A stretch of DNA of 64,000 nucleotides from Triglochin maritima (lineage: Eukaryota > Streptophyta > Magnoliopsida > Alismatales > Juncaginaceae). Within the stretch, counting starts at the first letter, position 1; each line of letters starts with the position of its first letter. A program made the position numbers and the translations under genes. Shown here piece after piece: positions 34,723 to 46,394 of the stretch. The notes under the pieces are model-generated. The model had not been told where the DNA came from and did not search any database. It worked only from the letters and a program-made list of their open reading frames with translations. Location: NCBI GenBank assembly GCA_963682175.1, contig OY821775.1:434001-498000 (forward strand), read 5' to 3'.

Positions 34723-34828
34723 ATGTGGCCATTTTGCAGAACAAGACCTTCTGGGTTTGGATCATCTTCCACAGCAGCGGAGGTCACTCAGGAGATTGAT
34801 GGCAGTGGACTCACTTCCATCATCACTG
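34723..34828 (+). pseudogene. Orphan first exon of a second TIC32-like gene
   Basis: The ATG at 34723 opens MWPFCRTRPSGFGSSSTAAE and continues to LTSIITG, then a GTAAGT donor in phase 1, exactly like exon 1 of the gene at 29420. No exon 2 (GASSGIGAE region) occurs before MULE-B2 at 35864, nor in the 1.3 kb I read after the element cluster. The rest of the gene is lost or lies outside the window. The upstream 150 bp are compatible with a leader. It may still be transcribed, but no dehydrogenase can be made from this window. Confidence 0.75.
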
Positions 34829-35863
34829 GTAAGTATGACCAATATATATAATACTCAATCCTTTGGTTCATTTTTTTTCTGAATTTAATTTTTTTATTGG
34901 GCCATTTAAGTTGGTTGTATTGCATGTGGGTTTTATTTTGTGATTGGATTTTTTGAGTTGGTTATTTTGCATGTCTTTTTGTTTTATTTTTGCTTGTATT
35001 CAATTTTGTGTTCCGTCTTATTATCAAATTCTCTGGTTTGTGTAATTTTGTTGTTGTTTTGTGGGGTTTTTTCTAATTTGGTTTTATGAAATGAGATTTT
35101 ATTTTTGCTATGTATTTGGTGCTCTCGGGGAGTTGTTGAGTTCAGTTGAATCTTAGATTTTTCCACTACTAAGGTTTATATAATTTTGTTATCGTTTCAA
35201 CTACTAAATTTGGCAGGACTTTTTAATTTTTGCATTGATGGATTTTTGTTATTTTCTCTGGATGATTTTTGCTTCCCAGGGCAAAGAAAGAAATCTTACG
35301 CTTCGTCGCGTAGCCAAGCGTAGTGTGGTGTAGTAGTAGGCACATCCAGTAGCTACTCAGAGGTTTCAGTTGGTAGGAGCTTTCTGGGATCTTAGTTGTG
35401 TTCTTGTTTCTTTTTCTTAAGGAGATTTCCTTCGTTTGACCAACAATTGTTTGTTTTCATTTGTTATTTTAGTTTGTTCTCGTTTTTAATTTGCGGTCAG
35501 ATGTGTAGTTATAATTTTCTGCTTTTGTTGAAAATTGAATTCAGTAGTGTTGTTATCATCACAGGTTTCCTCGCACAAAAATATCTACCCAGGCGATCAC
35601 TGACTATTACCTTTTGCCTTTTGTTAATTGTCTTCCTCATGTTGGCTATATTTGTCTCCTTATTTATTGATATTGAGTTTTGCTGTGACTTTTATCTGAT
35701 TGACTCTTTAGTTTCTTATCAATAAATTCTTGTATTTTGGGTATCTTATTATGATGAACTTCAAAATTGTACTATGCTTATCAGAGATTTCTATGTTTTA
35801 TTTTTCTTACTCATTTTTAATGTGTTTATATGGAGTTAGTTATACTATTGCTTCACTTAAAAT
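34829..35863. other. Intron 1-like DNA of the orphan TIC32-like exon
   Basis: T-rich on the plus strand, as in plant introns. No exon recognised. Confidence 0.4.
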
Positions 35864-36074
35864 GGGAACTACTAAACGTCGTCCCAAAACTACTTAAATC
35901 GCCCATTGAAATTACCAAATTGCCCTTAACAATATATTTAATACTCATATCGTCCAGTGTCTATAAATTAGTCCTACGGTATTGTCTATTCACATCAGTA
36001 AAAACACCACGAAAATGTCTGGCGATGGTGATGCATCAGGTGAGGTAAGCCAGACGCGGGGCACAATTTGGGCG

Positions 36075-36325
36075 GGACGTCTGCATTAGACGCGTCCCCC
36101 AAGGCGAGGGCGTCTGCGTAGGACGCCCTCACCTTGGCGGAGGCGTCTAACGCAGACGCCCTCCCCAAGGGTGACGCGTCTTGCGTAGACGCCCTCCCTT
36201 TGGAAAAGGCGTCTTGCTTAGACGCCCTCCCTTTGGGCAAGGTGTCCTACGCAGACGCCTCACCCTTGGGGAGGGCGTTTAACATAGACGTCCCACCCAT
36301 GGGGCAGGCGGCTTATCCAGACGTC
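36075..36325. repeat. Palindrome array in intron 1 of the MULE-B2 transposase gene
   Basis: GGCGTCT-N5-AGACGCC units with CCCAAGGGTGA-type spacers at 33-bp period, located between donor 36045 and acceptor 36368. Because 33 is a multiple of three, the array stays open in one frame and would read as an 11-residue repeat if the intron were kept. Confidence 0.9.
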
Positions 36326-38946
36326 TGGATTTTTTTTGATTTTTTTAATTTCGTTTTTATTTTTGTAGGTTCCGTTAGAAGATTTCGGTGGTGATGAAGT
36401 GGATTACAGTGAGTTATTTCAAACTGCACAAATCTTTGCAACAATCGATGAAGCAAGTAAATGGGCCAAACAAGTAGCTATCGGAGTTGGGTTTTTTTGT
36501 CGTGTCATCGTACAAAACAAGATCAGATAGTCGGATGGATTGTTATTTGAGATGCGACCGGCGAAATCAAATGGAGTCTCGGAATATGGATACTGCACTT
36601 CGAAGAAACACCAAAAGAAAGGGTTGCGGTTGCCGTTTCTTAATAAAAGTGGTGGAGCGACGAGATCGTGATGGATGGGTTGTGGTTTTTAATAGTGGTC
36701 ACGGACATCACAACCACAGACTAGCAGTTTATCCAGAGGGTCATCGTCAAATTAGTGGTCTAAGTGCTGAGGCGAAGAAGATTGTTCGTGATATGACTGA
36801 GGCGCAAGCAAAACCACGGAACATCTTGAAGGCAGTAAAAGAAAAATTCCCGGAGGACAATCCAAATCAAAGGCATATTTATAATTTCAGAGATTACATG
36901 AGGACGACAAAATCTCAAGACCGGAATCCCGTCCAGCAGTTTCTCTATCAAACAGTGTAGTGTGAGTACTTACATTGGATTATGGCGGATCCAGAAACTA
37001 ATGTCGTCACTCGCGCTTTTTTGGCACATCCGACGTCAGTCCAATTGTTGCGGACATATTCTTTCGTTATCTGCATGGATTCGACTTACAAGACGAACAA
37101 GTATAAAATGCCTTTGTTCGAATTGATTTGGGTCACACCAACAAACATGAATTTCCTTATCGGATATGCGATTTTGATGGATGAATCTTACTCCAGTTAC
37201 CTGTGGGTGATGGAGAAGCTGCGAGATCTGTTATTGGGGACTGTCAGCCCGACTACAATAATAACAGACCGGGAGTTAGGCCTTATGCGATCGGTGAGAG
37301 AGGTTTTTCCTGACTCTGCTCATTTACTCTGCACATGGCACATCAACAAAGACGTATTCAACTACGCATACCACGTATTCGGCAAGAATAAGCAGATGGC
37401 AGATACTTTGAGGCGTGGAAGATGGAGGAAAATCATGCTTTCTACTTCAGAAGCCGAGTATGATAGAGCTTTGTATAGATCGTGGCCGGCTATCACGGAG
37501 TATCTCGACACCACGTGGTTGGTGCATAAAGAAAAGGTTGTGCTGAATTGGACGAACAAAGTCCTTCATTTTGGGAACACCACGAATTGTAGGGTCGAAA
37601 GTGCTCATTCGGCTCTAAAAGAGTGGATTTCTACATCGACTGCAGCTCTGGACACTCTTTTCGAGCGCGTCAACGCGGCTATTGAAATGCAGCTGACGAA
37701 TATTCGAAACTTTCTTGAAGACTCGAGACGGCAAAATTTGACTAATTTCGGACATCCTCTATATCGTCACATAAATGGTCTAGTTTTGCATCACTGCTTG
37801 CAATTGCTAAGTCGGGAGGTGAAGAGAATGCAACAGTTAGGTGATGAAGTTGAATATCGTTGTGAGTGCGCTTTTCTGAATTCTCATGGGATACCTTGCG
37901 CATGTACCATCCGCAGATGTCTTGAATCAGACAACGGAATTTACTTAGAGCAGATTCATCCATTCTGGAGGACACTTGTCATTGGGGAAGGAGCCGGGAA
38001 CCCAGAGTTTGTGTCTCAGGCAGCTCAAGACGCCGAACATTTTCGCAGCCTGGTTAATGAGATTGCAGGAAGTGACCCTACCGTAATTCGATCTGCCTCT
38101 CGGGTTTTATTCGAGCAGCTACACCCGAACATTCGAATTTGAGAGAGCTTGCAGAAAAAACAAAACTACGAGGTCGACCAAGGGGAAAGTCGACACGACG
38201 GGACCGTAGTGCGTTTGAGTATGCTGAGCGAGGTCGTGGTCGATATCCAGGTAGTGGGAGCAGAGGTCGCGGTCGATCTTCCGGTAGTGGAAGCAAAGGT
38301 CGTGGTCGATCTTCTGGTTCTTCGTCTGTAAACATGAGGGGATGATCATGTATACCATATATTTATTGTTATTATAATTTTGTTTTTTATTTCAGTAAAT
38401 ATGTATCTTCTGTTATTATATGTAACTGCATTTTTTGTTTATATTGTAGTGACTGGACGGATTGACGTAGACGACTTCCCATATGTTGATAGAGTTCCAG
38501 GAATCATTATGTCATTCCTAGAGCGGTGGAATGATGTACATCCTGATGGAAACTGTGGATTTCGATGTGTCGTCGATGTTTTCCACGGTGGTGAAGACAA
38601 TTGGCAACTCGCCTGTCGTTCGATTTCAAATGAGATAGCTGCGAACCCATCAATTTATGAGCACGTATACTACGATGGTGTGGTGCAGGCTCGTCACCGG
38701 ATTAATTGGGGCGGGGAACCTTGTGGCGAGAATCACTACATGGAGACGTGGACGGACTTGTTCCCCATTGCAAATTTTTACAAGTGTGCAGTTATGTTCT
38801 TCTCTCTCGGAAATGATGGTTCGTTGTACCCATGTCTTACAGTTCTACCTTGGGAGAGCCCGCCTACCGTAACGAGACCATGCAGAGAGTTGATTATTGC
38901 TCATTTAGGGAGTTACGCTCATTACATTCGTTTGGAATTGACTGAG

Positions 38947-38951
38947 GGATT
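38947..38951. repeat. Left 5-bp target duplication of the Copia element
   Basis: GGATT, repeated at 48520-48524. The site lies within the OTU coding frame of MULE-B2. Confidence 0.9.
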
Positions 38952-41085
38952 TGTAGGATTTCATGTTTAATTATACATATATATTTTCGAAATTTTTATG
39001 TATAATAAGGATCAATTACAATTTTCTTTGATTTATTTCATGCATGCATCGGTTTGTTTTAACATCTAGTTTCAAAACTCTATTAAAACAAACAAGGGCT
39101 CCGAAATTCATACCTAGAAGTTCTCAAAAACTTCTTGAAGATTCGGAGACGTTGGGAAGATGATCGTCGCTTCCCGTTGCGCCGGATGCCTCCGAGTGTT
39201 CACCGAAACCCTAAACAAGGTTGGAGAGAAAGGAGCTAGCCAATCGATCTCCAAACAAGCTTAGAATCTAGCTACAAACCCCTTCCTTAGCCTCTGAGAT
39301 TTCTCCTTCCAAAGACTTAGAAAACTAAGAGAATTTTCGTGGGTTTTTGTGGTGAATTAAGAGAGAAAATAATTATTGAATTGTGTGTAACCCAATTAGG
39401 GAGAATAAGGACCTATTTATAGGTTCCAATCTTACTCTTAATCATGGCTATTCTTTAGCCACGTTTTTCTTTACATTTTCTCTCATAAATTAATTCCTTA
39501 ATGCATTACATGCACCCACAAAACGTTTGACCAAGTTTGGAGCTAATCCAACCATCAATCAAATTAATCTCTTAATAATCAAAGACAGAAAATCGACCGC
39601 TGTTCGGTTTACCGAGTCCCACTCGGTTAACCGAATTTGCCACGATCGTTTAACCGAGTACGTGACGGATGACCGAATCTTAAGGAGAAAAATTCTCCTT
39701 AACCGATCGGACCAATTCTCGTCCAAGACCGAGTGCTATTCGGTTAACCGAAAATATCGGAACTTGACATTGTTCGGTCGACCGTTTCTGGTTCGGTACA
39801 CCGTACCAAAGCTCCAGGCACTTTGGTCAAGTTCGGTCAATCAATTACGATTATCCGTTCCATGTTCGGTTGACCGATCCACAGATCCTTCGGTCGACCG
39901 AACCTCAACGGATTACCGAACTTTTACCCGATTTTGCCTTTTTCAAATTTTGGATTTATTTCCAACAAAATTTGAACTTGAGGGGGTTTTAGCAAATTCA
40001 CAACTTGTGCAATGTATTATCCTATGCAACAATAAATTATTGCACCCCATAATATATGCATCTCATATGAATTTATCATGATTCTAATTATGTTTATATA
40101 CAACATAATTGATTTTACTTGTTCACCACATGTGTCATATTTTCTATGAGAAACCCGACACATCATATGAACCAAAAATCAAGCTTCTTGTTTCACGGTT
40201 TTTGCGGTGTGACCTATGGGAGGATCTAAACTAAGTTGGCAGTGATATTAAGAGCTTAATATCACAAGCTATAAGCGGTATCTAGCTACACATTATAGCT
40301 CACAATTAGTTAGATGTCTTAATTCCACTCGAACCAAAACCCGATCCATTTAGTGATGGAGTGCACCACTTGTGTCCGTCCCTTGCCTCATGATATTAAG
40401 AATACACACAAAGTAGTGTTGTGTCATCTTTGTATTAGTATTCATTTCTTGATCTCTTTAAGCTAGTTATAAATATGTGACTTAACTCAAATCACATTGT
40501 GCACATTATAACTTTGCTTTATCAAGGGGCCCACTAATATCATCACTCAATTAAGAGGGGCAATGATAATCTTTTGACTAACTATCTTCTCCAACGAAAG
40601 TTATACTTAACCAACTGATGTCTTTACACTACACTGATCAATAGTTCAAGACACTGATCTAATTAAGTATTCCTTAAGTGATTAGATATAAGTCTCATAT
40701 CAAAGGACCAAAGACACAGTAAAATATTAATGACACAGAAACACATTTCTATAATATTTTACTTATTAGGTCTATTCAGTATACAAAAGTAATATTTTCC
40801 TCTTTTGCATACCCGTGTTGTCACTCACTTGTAGAGCTACAATGATCTATGACCAACACGACAATCTTAACTCGGTAATTAATGTTCCATGTTAATTACC
40901 ATGATTGCGAATATCTTTTGTTTTATGTAAACCAATATCTTTTAGAGCTCTACGGTTAAGGACCAAGAGCATCTTCCTTAACACTTCTAAAAGACGAATA
41001 ACATAAACAAGGAACAAAATGATTTCTCATTCAATTCATAATAATTGGCATTTAAAAGTAAAACTTTTAGAACACATTCCCTTCA
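38952..41085 (-). repeat. Copia LTR (3' LTR in element orientation)
   Basis: 2134 bp, long for Copia. A TATA-like CTATAAATAGG on the minus strand lies near 39413-39423. The segment 39595-39925 is packed with TTCGGT-NN-ACCGAA type palindromes. Confidence 0.93.
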
Positions 41086-41446
41086 ATCTCTCACTTGTTA
41101 TCAAAGTTTTCTTTCACATACATTCTCAATGTATAAAACATTAATAACTAGGGTAACCTTCCCAAATCACCTATCAAGCCAATCCACATGGACCCTCGGA
41201 TCCATGGACTCGAAATATATTTCGTCTCTTAGCTTGGTATGAAGGTTTGTTGAATGGATCAGTTGTGCCACTGTTGTGTCCACCTATTTATTTATTTTGT
41301 CTTTCGTTGGTGGTTGAGTTAGCTGTAGTGATATTACTCCTAACTACACTAACTCATACCTCCACCTTCGATAATGATGACGCATCATCACTCCAACCTC
41401 TTATTGTCTAGAATTCCTATAAGAATTGCATCAAAACAGCCATCGG

Positions 41447-43502
41447 CTATTTTCTCCTTTGTCTTCCATAAACAAGAACCTTATCTTTAGTCCGGTTAAG
41501 GCACTTCAGAATATTCTTGACCGCAATCCTACGATTAGGACTTGCGTTGGATTGGTGACCACTTGTCACGTTTAGAGCATACGAGATATTGAGTCTTGTG
41601 CAAGTCATTGTGTACATGGTCCTTCCTTTTGCCGAAGCATAAGGGATACCTTCATGTACCCCAAGTCTTTGTGTGATTGAGCACATTGAGACTTCTTGAG
41701 TTGCACACCTATACTCATACTTGTTGGCATATTGTCCATATCGGAATTGTTCACCCTGAACATTTCCAAAGATCTTGTCAATGTATGCACGTTGACTAAA
41801 GCCAATGAGTCTACGGGATGTAACTCAATGTATCTTGATTCTCAAGATGTGTTGAGCCTTATCCTTTTCTTTTCATTGAATACACTGATTTCAACGAAAT
41901 TTCTCGTTTGCTAATGCAAAGGTATATGATTGCTCATGAGCAATATGTCATCGACATATAAGATCAGAAGTACTACATGGCTCCCACTAATCTCCTTGTA
42001 TATACAAGGTACTCCTTTACTTTGAATGAAGTGAATCTTCTTCACCTCTTCGTCAAAGCGTTTGTTCCAACTCCTTTATGCTTGCTTCAATCCAGAAATG
42101 GATTCTTGAAACTTGCATATCTTCTCGCTTATTCTTTGGATCATCAAAACCTTGAGGTTGTACCATGTACATATCCTCCTCCAAGTTCCTGTTAAGGAAC
42201 GCCATTTTGATATCCATCTTCCATATCTCATAATTATGAAATGTGAAAATAGCGAGCATAATCCGAATAGATTTTATCATGGCAACTTCTCAAAAGTTTC
42301 ATCAAAGTCAATTTCTTGAATTCGAGTATGACCTTTTGCTACAAGCCTTGCTTTGTAGGTTGTCAAGTTACTATCCATGTCTATCTTCCTCCTAAAAGCT
42401 CATTTATACTTAATGGCATTTTCTCTTGAGGAAGGCAAATCAAGTTCTACACTTAATTATCATACATGGATTCTATTTCGGATTCCATGGCCTTAAGCCA
42501 ATGTTTGGAGTCTTCTCTTACCATTGCTTCTTGGAATGTTGAGGGATCTTTGGTATCTAGTACCATGATCTCATGAAGTCCCACATACTTATTGGGTTTC
42601 TTCCTTTCCCTCATTGACCTTCTTAGTTCTTTTGGTTCTTCTCGTGTCTCTCGAACTTCTTCCACAATTGCTTGAGGAATAGGTTCATGTTCGACTCTCG
42701 AACGCACACTAGGTGAGGATGATTGAGATTCTCTCACAATTTCTTGTAAGGATATCTCGCTCATACTCCCACTAACCAAATGAATCTCGGCTGGGCCTTC
42801 ATGATTTTGAATGCAACATTCACATCATGATCTTGTAAAGTATCTTGAGTTTCCTCAAGCTCAACTCTACTCCCACTACTTTTCTCTCTTTTCCAGAAAT
42901 TCCAGAAAAACATATCTCTCTCTACAATCTTTCGATTGGAGGTGATATATCAAAAGTAGTATCCTCTTGTCATACGAGGACAACCTATATAGAAGCACTT
43001 ATCCGCTTTTGGTTGAAGCTTGGTCGACATCAATTTCTTGATGTATACCTCACAACCCCAAATCTTGAGAAAGTCGAGCTTAGGTGTCTTTCAACTCCAT
43101 AGCTCACAAGACATTTTCTCCACGGATTTGGATGGAACTTTATTTAGTGAGTTTGTCATTATTTGTAGTGCATAATCCCAAAAGTAAATCGGCAATTTAA
43201 ATTGACTTATTATTGATCGAACCATGTCGAGCAATATCATATTCCTACTTTAGGAATAAGTCAAATTAGGTATTCTAAGCATTCACCCCTACGACTTATC
43301 ATAGAGACTCGATATTCTTGTTGAGTTGGTTCGCCACTCCATTCTCGAATTCCTTGAACTTGACAAAGAATTCACTTTTGCTTCCCATTAGACAAATATA
43401 GCCATAATGACTATAGTTGTCTGTGAACAAAATGAAGTACCTTAAACCGTCTCTTGCACTTGTACTTATCGGACCACATACATTAGAATGTATCATATCC
43501 AA
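41447..43502 (-). pseudogene. Degenerate Copia pol region
   Basis: Scattered pieces on the minus strand match, in order, the integrase core start (about 43502-43299, DMIHSNVCGPI), the linker before reverse transcriptase (42779-42453) and a reverse transcriptase segment (MDIKMAFLNRNLEEDMYM, 42210-42150). A later segment of the RT/RNase H region follows (41686-41447). They are in different frames with many stops, and large parts of integrase and RT are missing. The element cannot copy itself alone. Confidence 0.85.
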
Positions 43503-43932
43503 TTAGTTGTTCGTTTTCGTTCCTTTCTTCTTGAAAAGTCTCTTGGTCATTTATTTGACCAATCCGATAGTGCTACAAGATTGTATCATTCACGTGAGTT
43601 ATCTTAGTTTCTCTTTTGTTATTGTTTGTTTGAGTTTGTTCATTATTTATTTCAAGCAAATAGAAATCATTCCATATGAATGTATTTGCATAGAAAATTC
43701 CATTCTTCGATATAGACAAGCAAGAATTAAAATTTATTAAAATTTATCCATATCCAAAACTTGATACATAATAGTTCTTGCTAATCGAAGGTACATAACA
43801 AACATTCTACAAAGCATAAATTTAAATCACTAGACTATTGAAGTTCCATAGAATCTTGTACAATCGCAGCGATGCTTGTACTATTTCCAATCTCCAATAT
43901 CATCTCGTTCCCAACGAGTTCCTTCCTATCCT

Positions 43933-44898
43933 TCAATAGCTGCACATCAAAATTATGTGAGCACAAGATCCGGTAACCATTACCAAATCAAGGATAGAGG
44001 TGATTAAATTTATCTCAATAACAAACATACCTATGGCGTTTCTCGGGCGCCTACGTTCAATCATCCCATTTTCAAGGTCTTCCTTGTACTTGGGGCAATT
44101 AGGTCGGATGTGTCCTTTTTCACCGCAGTGAAAGCATTCCGTGTTGGGAGTTGGAGATTTGTAAGATTTCCCCCTTGAGGCACTCCCATGAGCACCTCCT
44201 ACTCCCTTGCTCTTGATTGACGTATCTTTGGTAAATTTGTCTTTACCTTTGTTGATCTTTTTGCTCCTCTCATGGACGGCTAGGACTTGCTTGTCCCTAC
44301 CCTTGCCCATGTCAACTTCACCAGTTTTGAGAGCGTTGTGCAGCTCCTTAAGACTCACCCCTTTTTCACGCACGTGGTAGTGCATCACAAAGTCCTTAAA
44401 GGACGGGGCTAGAGAGCCTAGAATCATATCTTCAGCAATGTCCTCGGGCATTGGTGAAGAGAGCTTTGCCAACTTCTCAAGGTATCCTTGCATCGTGAGA
44501 AAATGCATAGATACCGATGTTCCCTCCGCCATATGGCACCTTGTGAGTGCGATGGTGGTCTTATAGCGCTCCTTTCGGGCACTATCCATTAACATCTTAG
44601 ATAAAGCCTCCATGGTCTTCTTGGGTTTTGAATCCAAGTATTTCGCTTGGAGCGAGTCACCCATGGATGCTAGCATAAGACCGTGAACCTGGTTCTCTTG
44701 GTCTTCCCACTTGGCCTTAGCCTCTTTCTCTTCATCGGTTAATCTCTCATTCCACTTTGGGATTGGACCATCCAAAATGTGAGATAGTTTCTCAAACTTT
44801 AACACGATGTTGAGTTGCCAACTAATGAAGTTTGAGCCATCATTTGCTAAAGGGTGTTTTTCTATCATGGATCGTACGATAGGTTGGATGTTCGACAT
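43933..44898 (-). CDS. Copia gag polyprotein, open frame
   Basis: A 321-codon open frame on the minus strand. The first 200 residues form a UBN2/Retrotran-gag type domain (FISWQLNIVLKFEKLSHIL near the start). A Lys/Gly-rich stretch follows, and one CCHC zinc knuckle, CFHCGEKGHIRPNC, near residue 260. Gag forms the virus-like particle and binds element RNA. The normal continuation into protease is not open, so the frame ends early. Of all the element's coding parts only this one looks usable, which fits an element moved by proteins supplied in trans. Confidence 0.85.
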   Translation of the reverse strand: MSNIQPIVRSMIEKHPLANDGSNFISWQLNIVLKFEKLSHILDGPIPKWNERLTDEEKEAKAKWEDQENQVHGLMLASMGDSLQAKYLDSKPKKTMEALSKMLMDSARKERYKTTIALTRCHMAEGTSVSMHFLTMQGYLEKLAKLSSPMPEDIAEDMILGSLAPSFKDFVMHYHVREKGVSLKELHNALKTGEVDMGKGRDKQVLAVHERSKKINKGKDKFTKDTSIKSKGVGGAHGSASRGKSYKSPTPNTECFHCGEKGHIRPNCPKYKEDLENGMIERRRPRNAIGMFVIEINLITSILDLVMVTGSCAHIILMCSY

Positions 44899-46379
44899 TT
44901 TTCTACAAAATAAATCATACAGGTTTTAATGCCAATTTTATGTTTTAATACACATGCATACATATATCGAATATATAAATGTAAATGTTGCAAATTAAAA
45001 TTCTGCCCATAAATGCAACAATCCAAGATCCTATTAATTGTAATATAGACTAGCTAAGGGCTATCGAATACATTACAATATCAAGGTAAGAAATCATTTT
45101 CTAATCACAACCTTTTTGAATTTTAGCAATATTTAGCATCTTCAAACTCTTGTGACTCTTGTTGTTTTAATTATGAGGGAATATGACCTATCCTCGTAAG
45201 AAAAACTTTTTCCCAAAACCGAGCGAGGGCTCTAGGTAATGTTAAGAAAACTTATTTTCATTTGATACGAGATACGTTTATCTATTGTATTCACAACTAA
45301 ACATACTTGGGGTTCACTAGGGTGAGACACACCTCATATATTTAATTGTGGCACAACAACAGACAACCTTTATATCTCCCACTATTCCCAAAGATAGAGG
45401 GAGCTATCTCTCGCTAAGGGCGAGCAGAATATCCCTCGATCAATGGCTGCTAGTGGATGAAATAAGAAGGAAATTTATTCTTAATTTTTGTTGGACAATT
45501 TAACATGTGATTTAGAATTTTAAGTTATCATGCATATTAATATTCATACATATCCTAACATTCACCACATTCATCACATGCATAGCAGAAATTAAAACAG
45601 AAATTAAACATTCACACAATCCACATCGTGTGAGTTTATATGTTCCCTTCGATCCTCGATCCCTGATCTTCGATCCTCGATCGATGCGCTACAGCGGCGA
45701 CTTCCTCTTGCACCGGAGATGTAGATTTTACAGAAAATAAACATGCTCCTCACATTCGATAAAACCGACTAGTGCAAGTCCTATGTAAAAACCTCTCATA
45801 TGCAAATGCAACTATCTAAAAGACGGAAATAGAGAGAATTTTGGCTTTTACATACATAAGCCCCTGTATAATAATAATAACATACATTTGTAGTGTCTGA
45901 TTTGGAACATATAAACTCACAATCCTGCAAAGCAACTCAAGCATCCATGCACGCAATTGTTATAAACTACAGAATCTAATTTATCAATCATCTAGAATTC
46001 TCAACAATTCTTTGAAAAATATTTTGAAATCCATTAAAAACATTTTTCATACATCCATAGTTCACAAATTAATTATGAACCGTTGTTCATCCAATTTCCA
46101 ATGGAAAGATGAATTTCAGTTTTTCGATTTTGTTGATTCTCTTACAAAATAATCGTTTATACTTAAAACGAAATTATTGTAAGTTAGACTTATGTCTAAA
46201 TCATAATTCTAATAATTATATGTCATGTTTTAAACATTCAAAATATTTAAAACGAATTATTATAAAGAATTATTTCAACAAACATTTAAAGACCGAAAAA
46301 CCGGTAAAACGAATTGTTTAAATCCTAGATGGTAAACTAGATTTGTTTACAGCCATAAATCATGAGAAAATTGAACCCT
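44899..46379 (-). other. Untranslated leader of the Copia element
   Basis: About 1.5 kb between primer-binding site and gag with no coding match. Short upstream open frames only. Confidence 0.7.
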
Positions 46380-46394
46380 AAGCTCTGATACCAC
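46380..46394 (-). promoter_or_regulatory. Primer-binding site of the Copia element
   Basis: The minus strand reads GTGGTATCAGAGC directly after the CCTACA end of the LTR. TGGTATCAGAGC is complementary to the 3' end of plant initiator tRNA-Met. Confidence 0.93.

Noticed and set aside
36134..36394. 86-codon frame with an 11-residue repeat in the MULE-B2 array
   Set aside because: The 33-bp repeat period keeps the frame open by arithmetic; it is intron sequence between matched splice sites.
39527..40081. 184-codon open frame in the LTR, repeated at 46961-47515
   Set aside because: It lies antisense to the element and is open because of the palindromic TCGGT/ACCGA repeats; its composition (RSTDPSVDRTSTDYR) is repeat-derived and matches no family.
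41045..42319. Several plus-strand open frames in the Copia interior
   Set aside because: They are shadows of the degraded pol gene on the minus strand, which shows reverse-transcriptase motifs in the right order.
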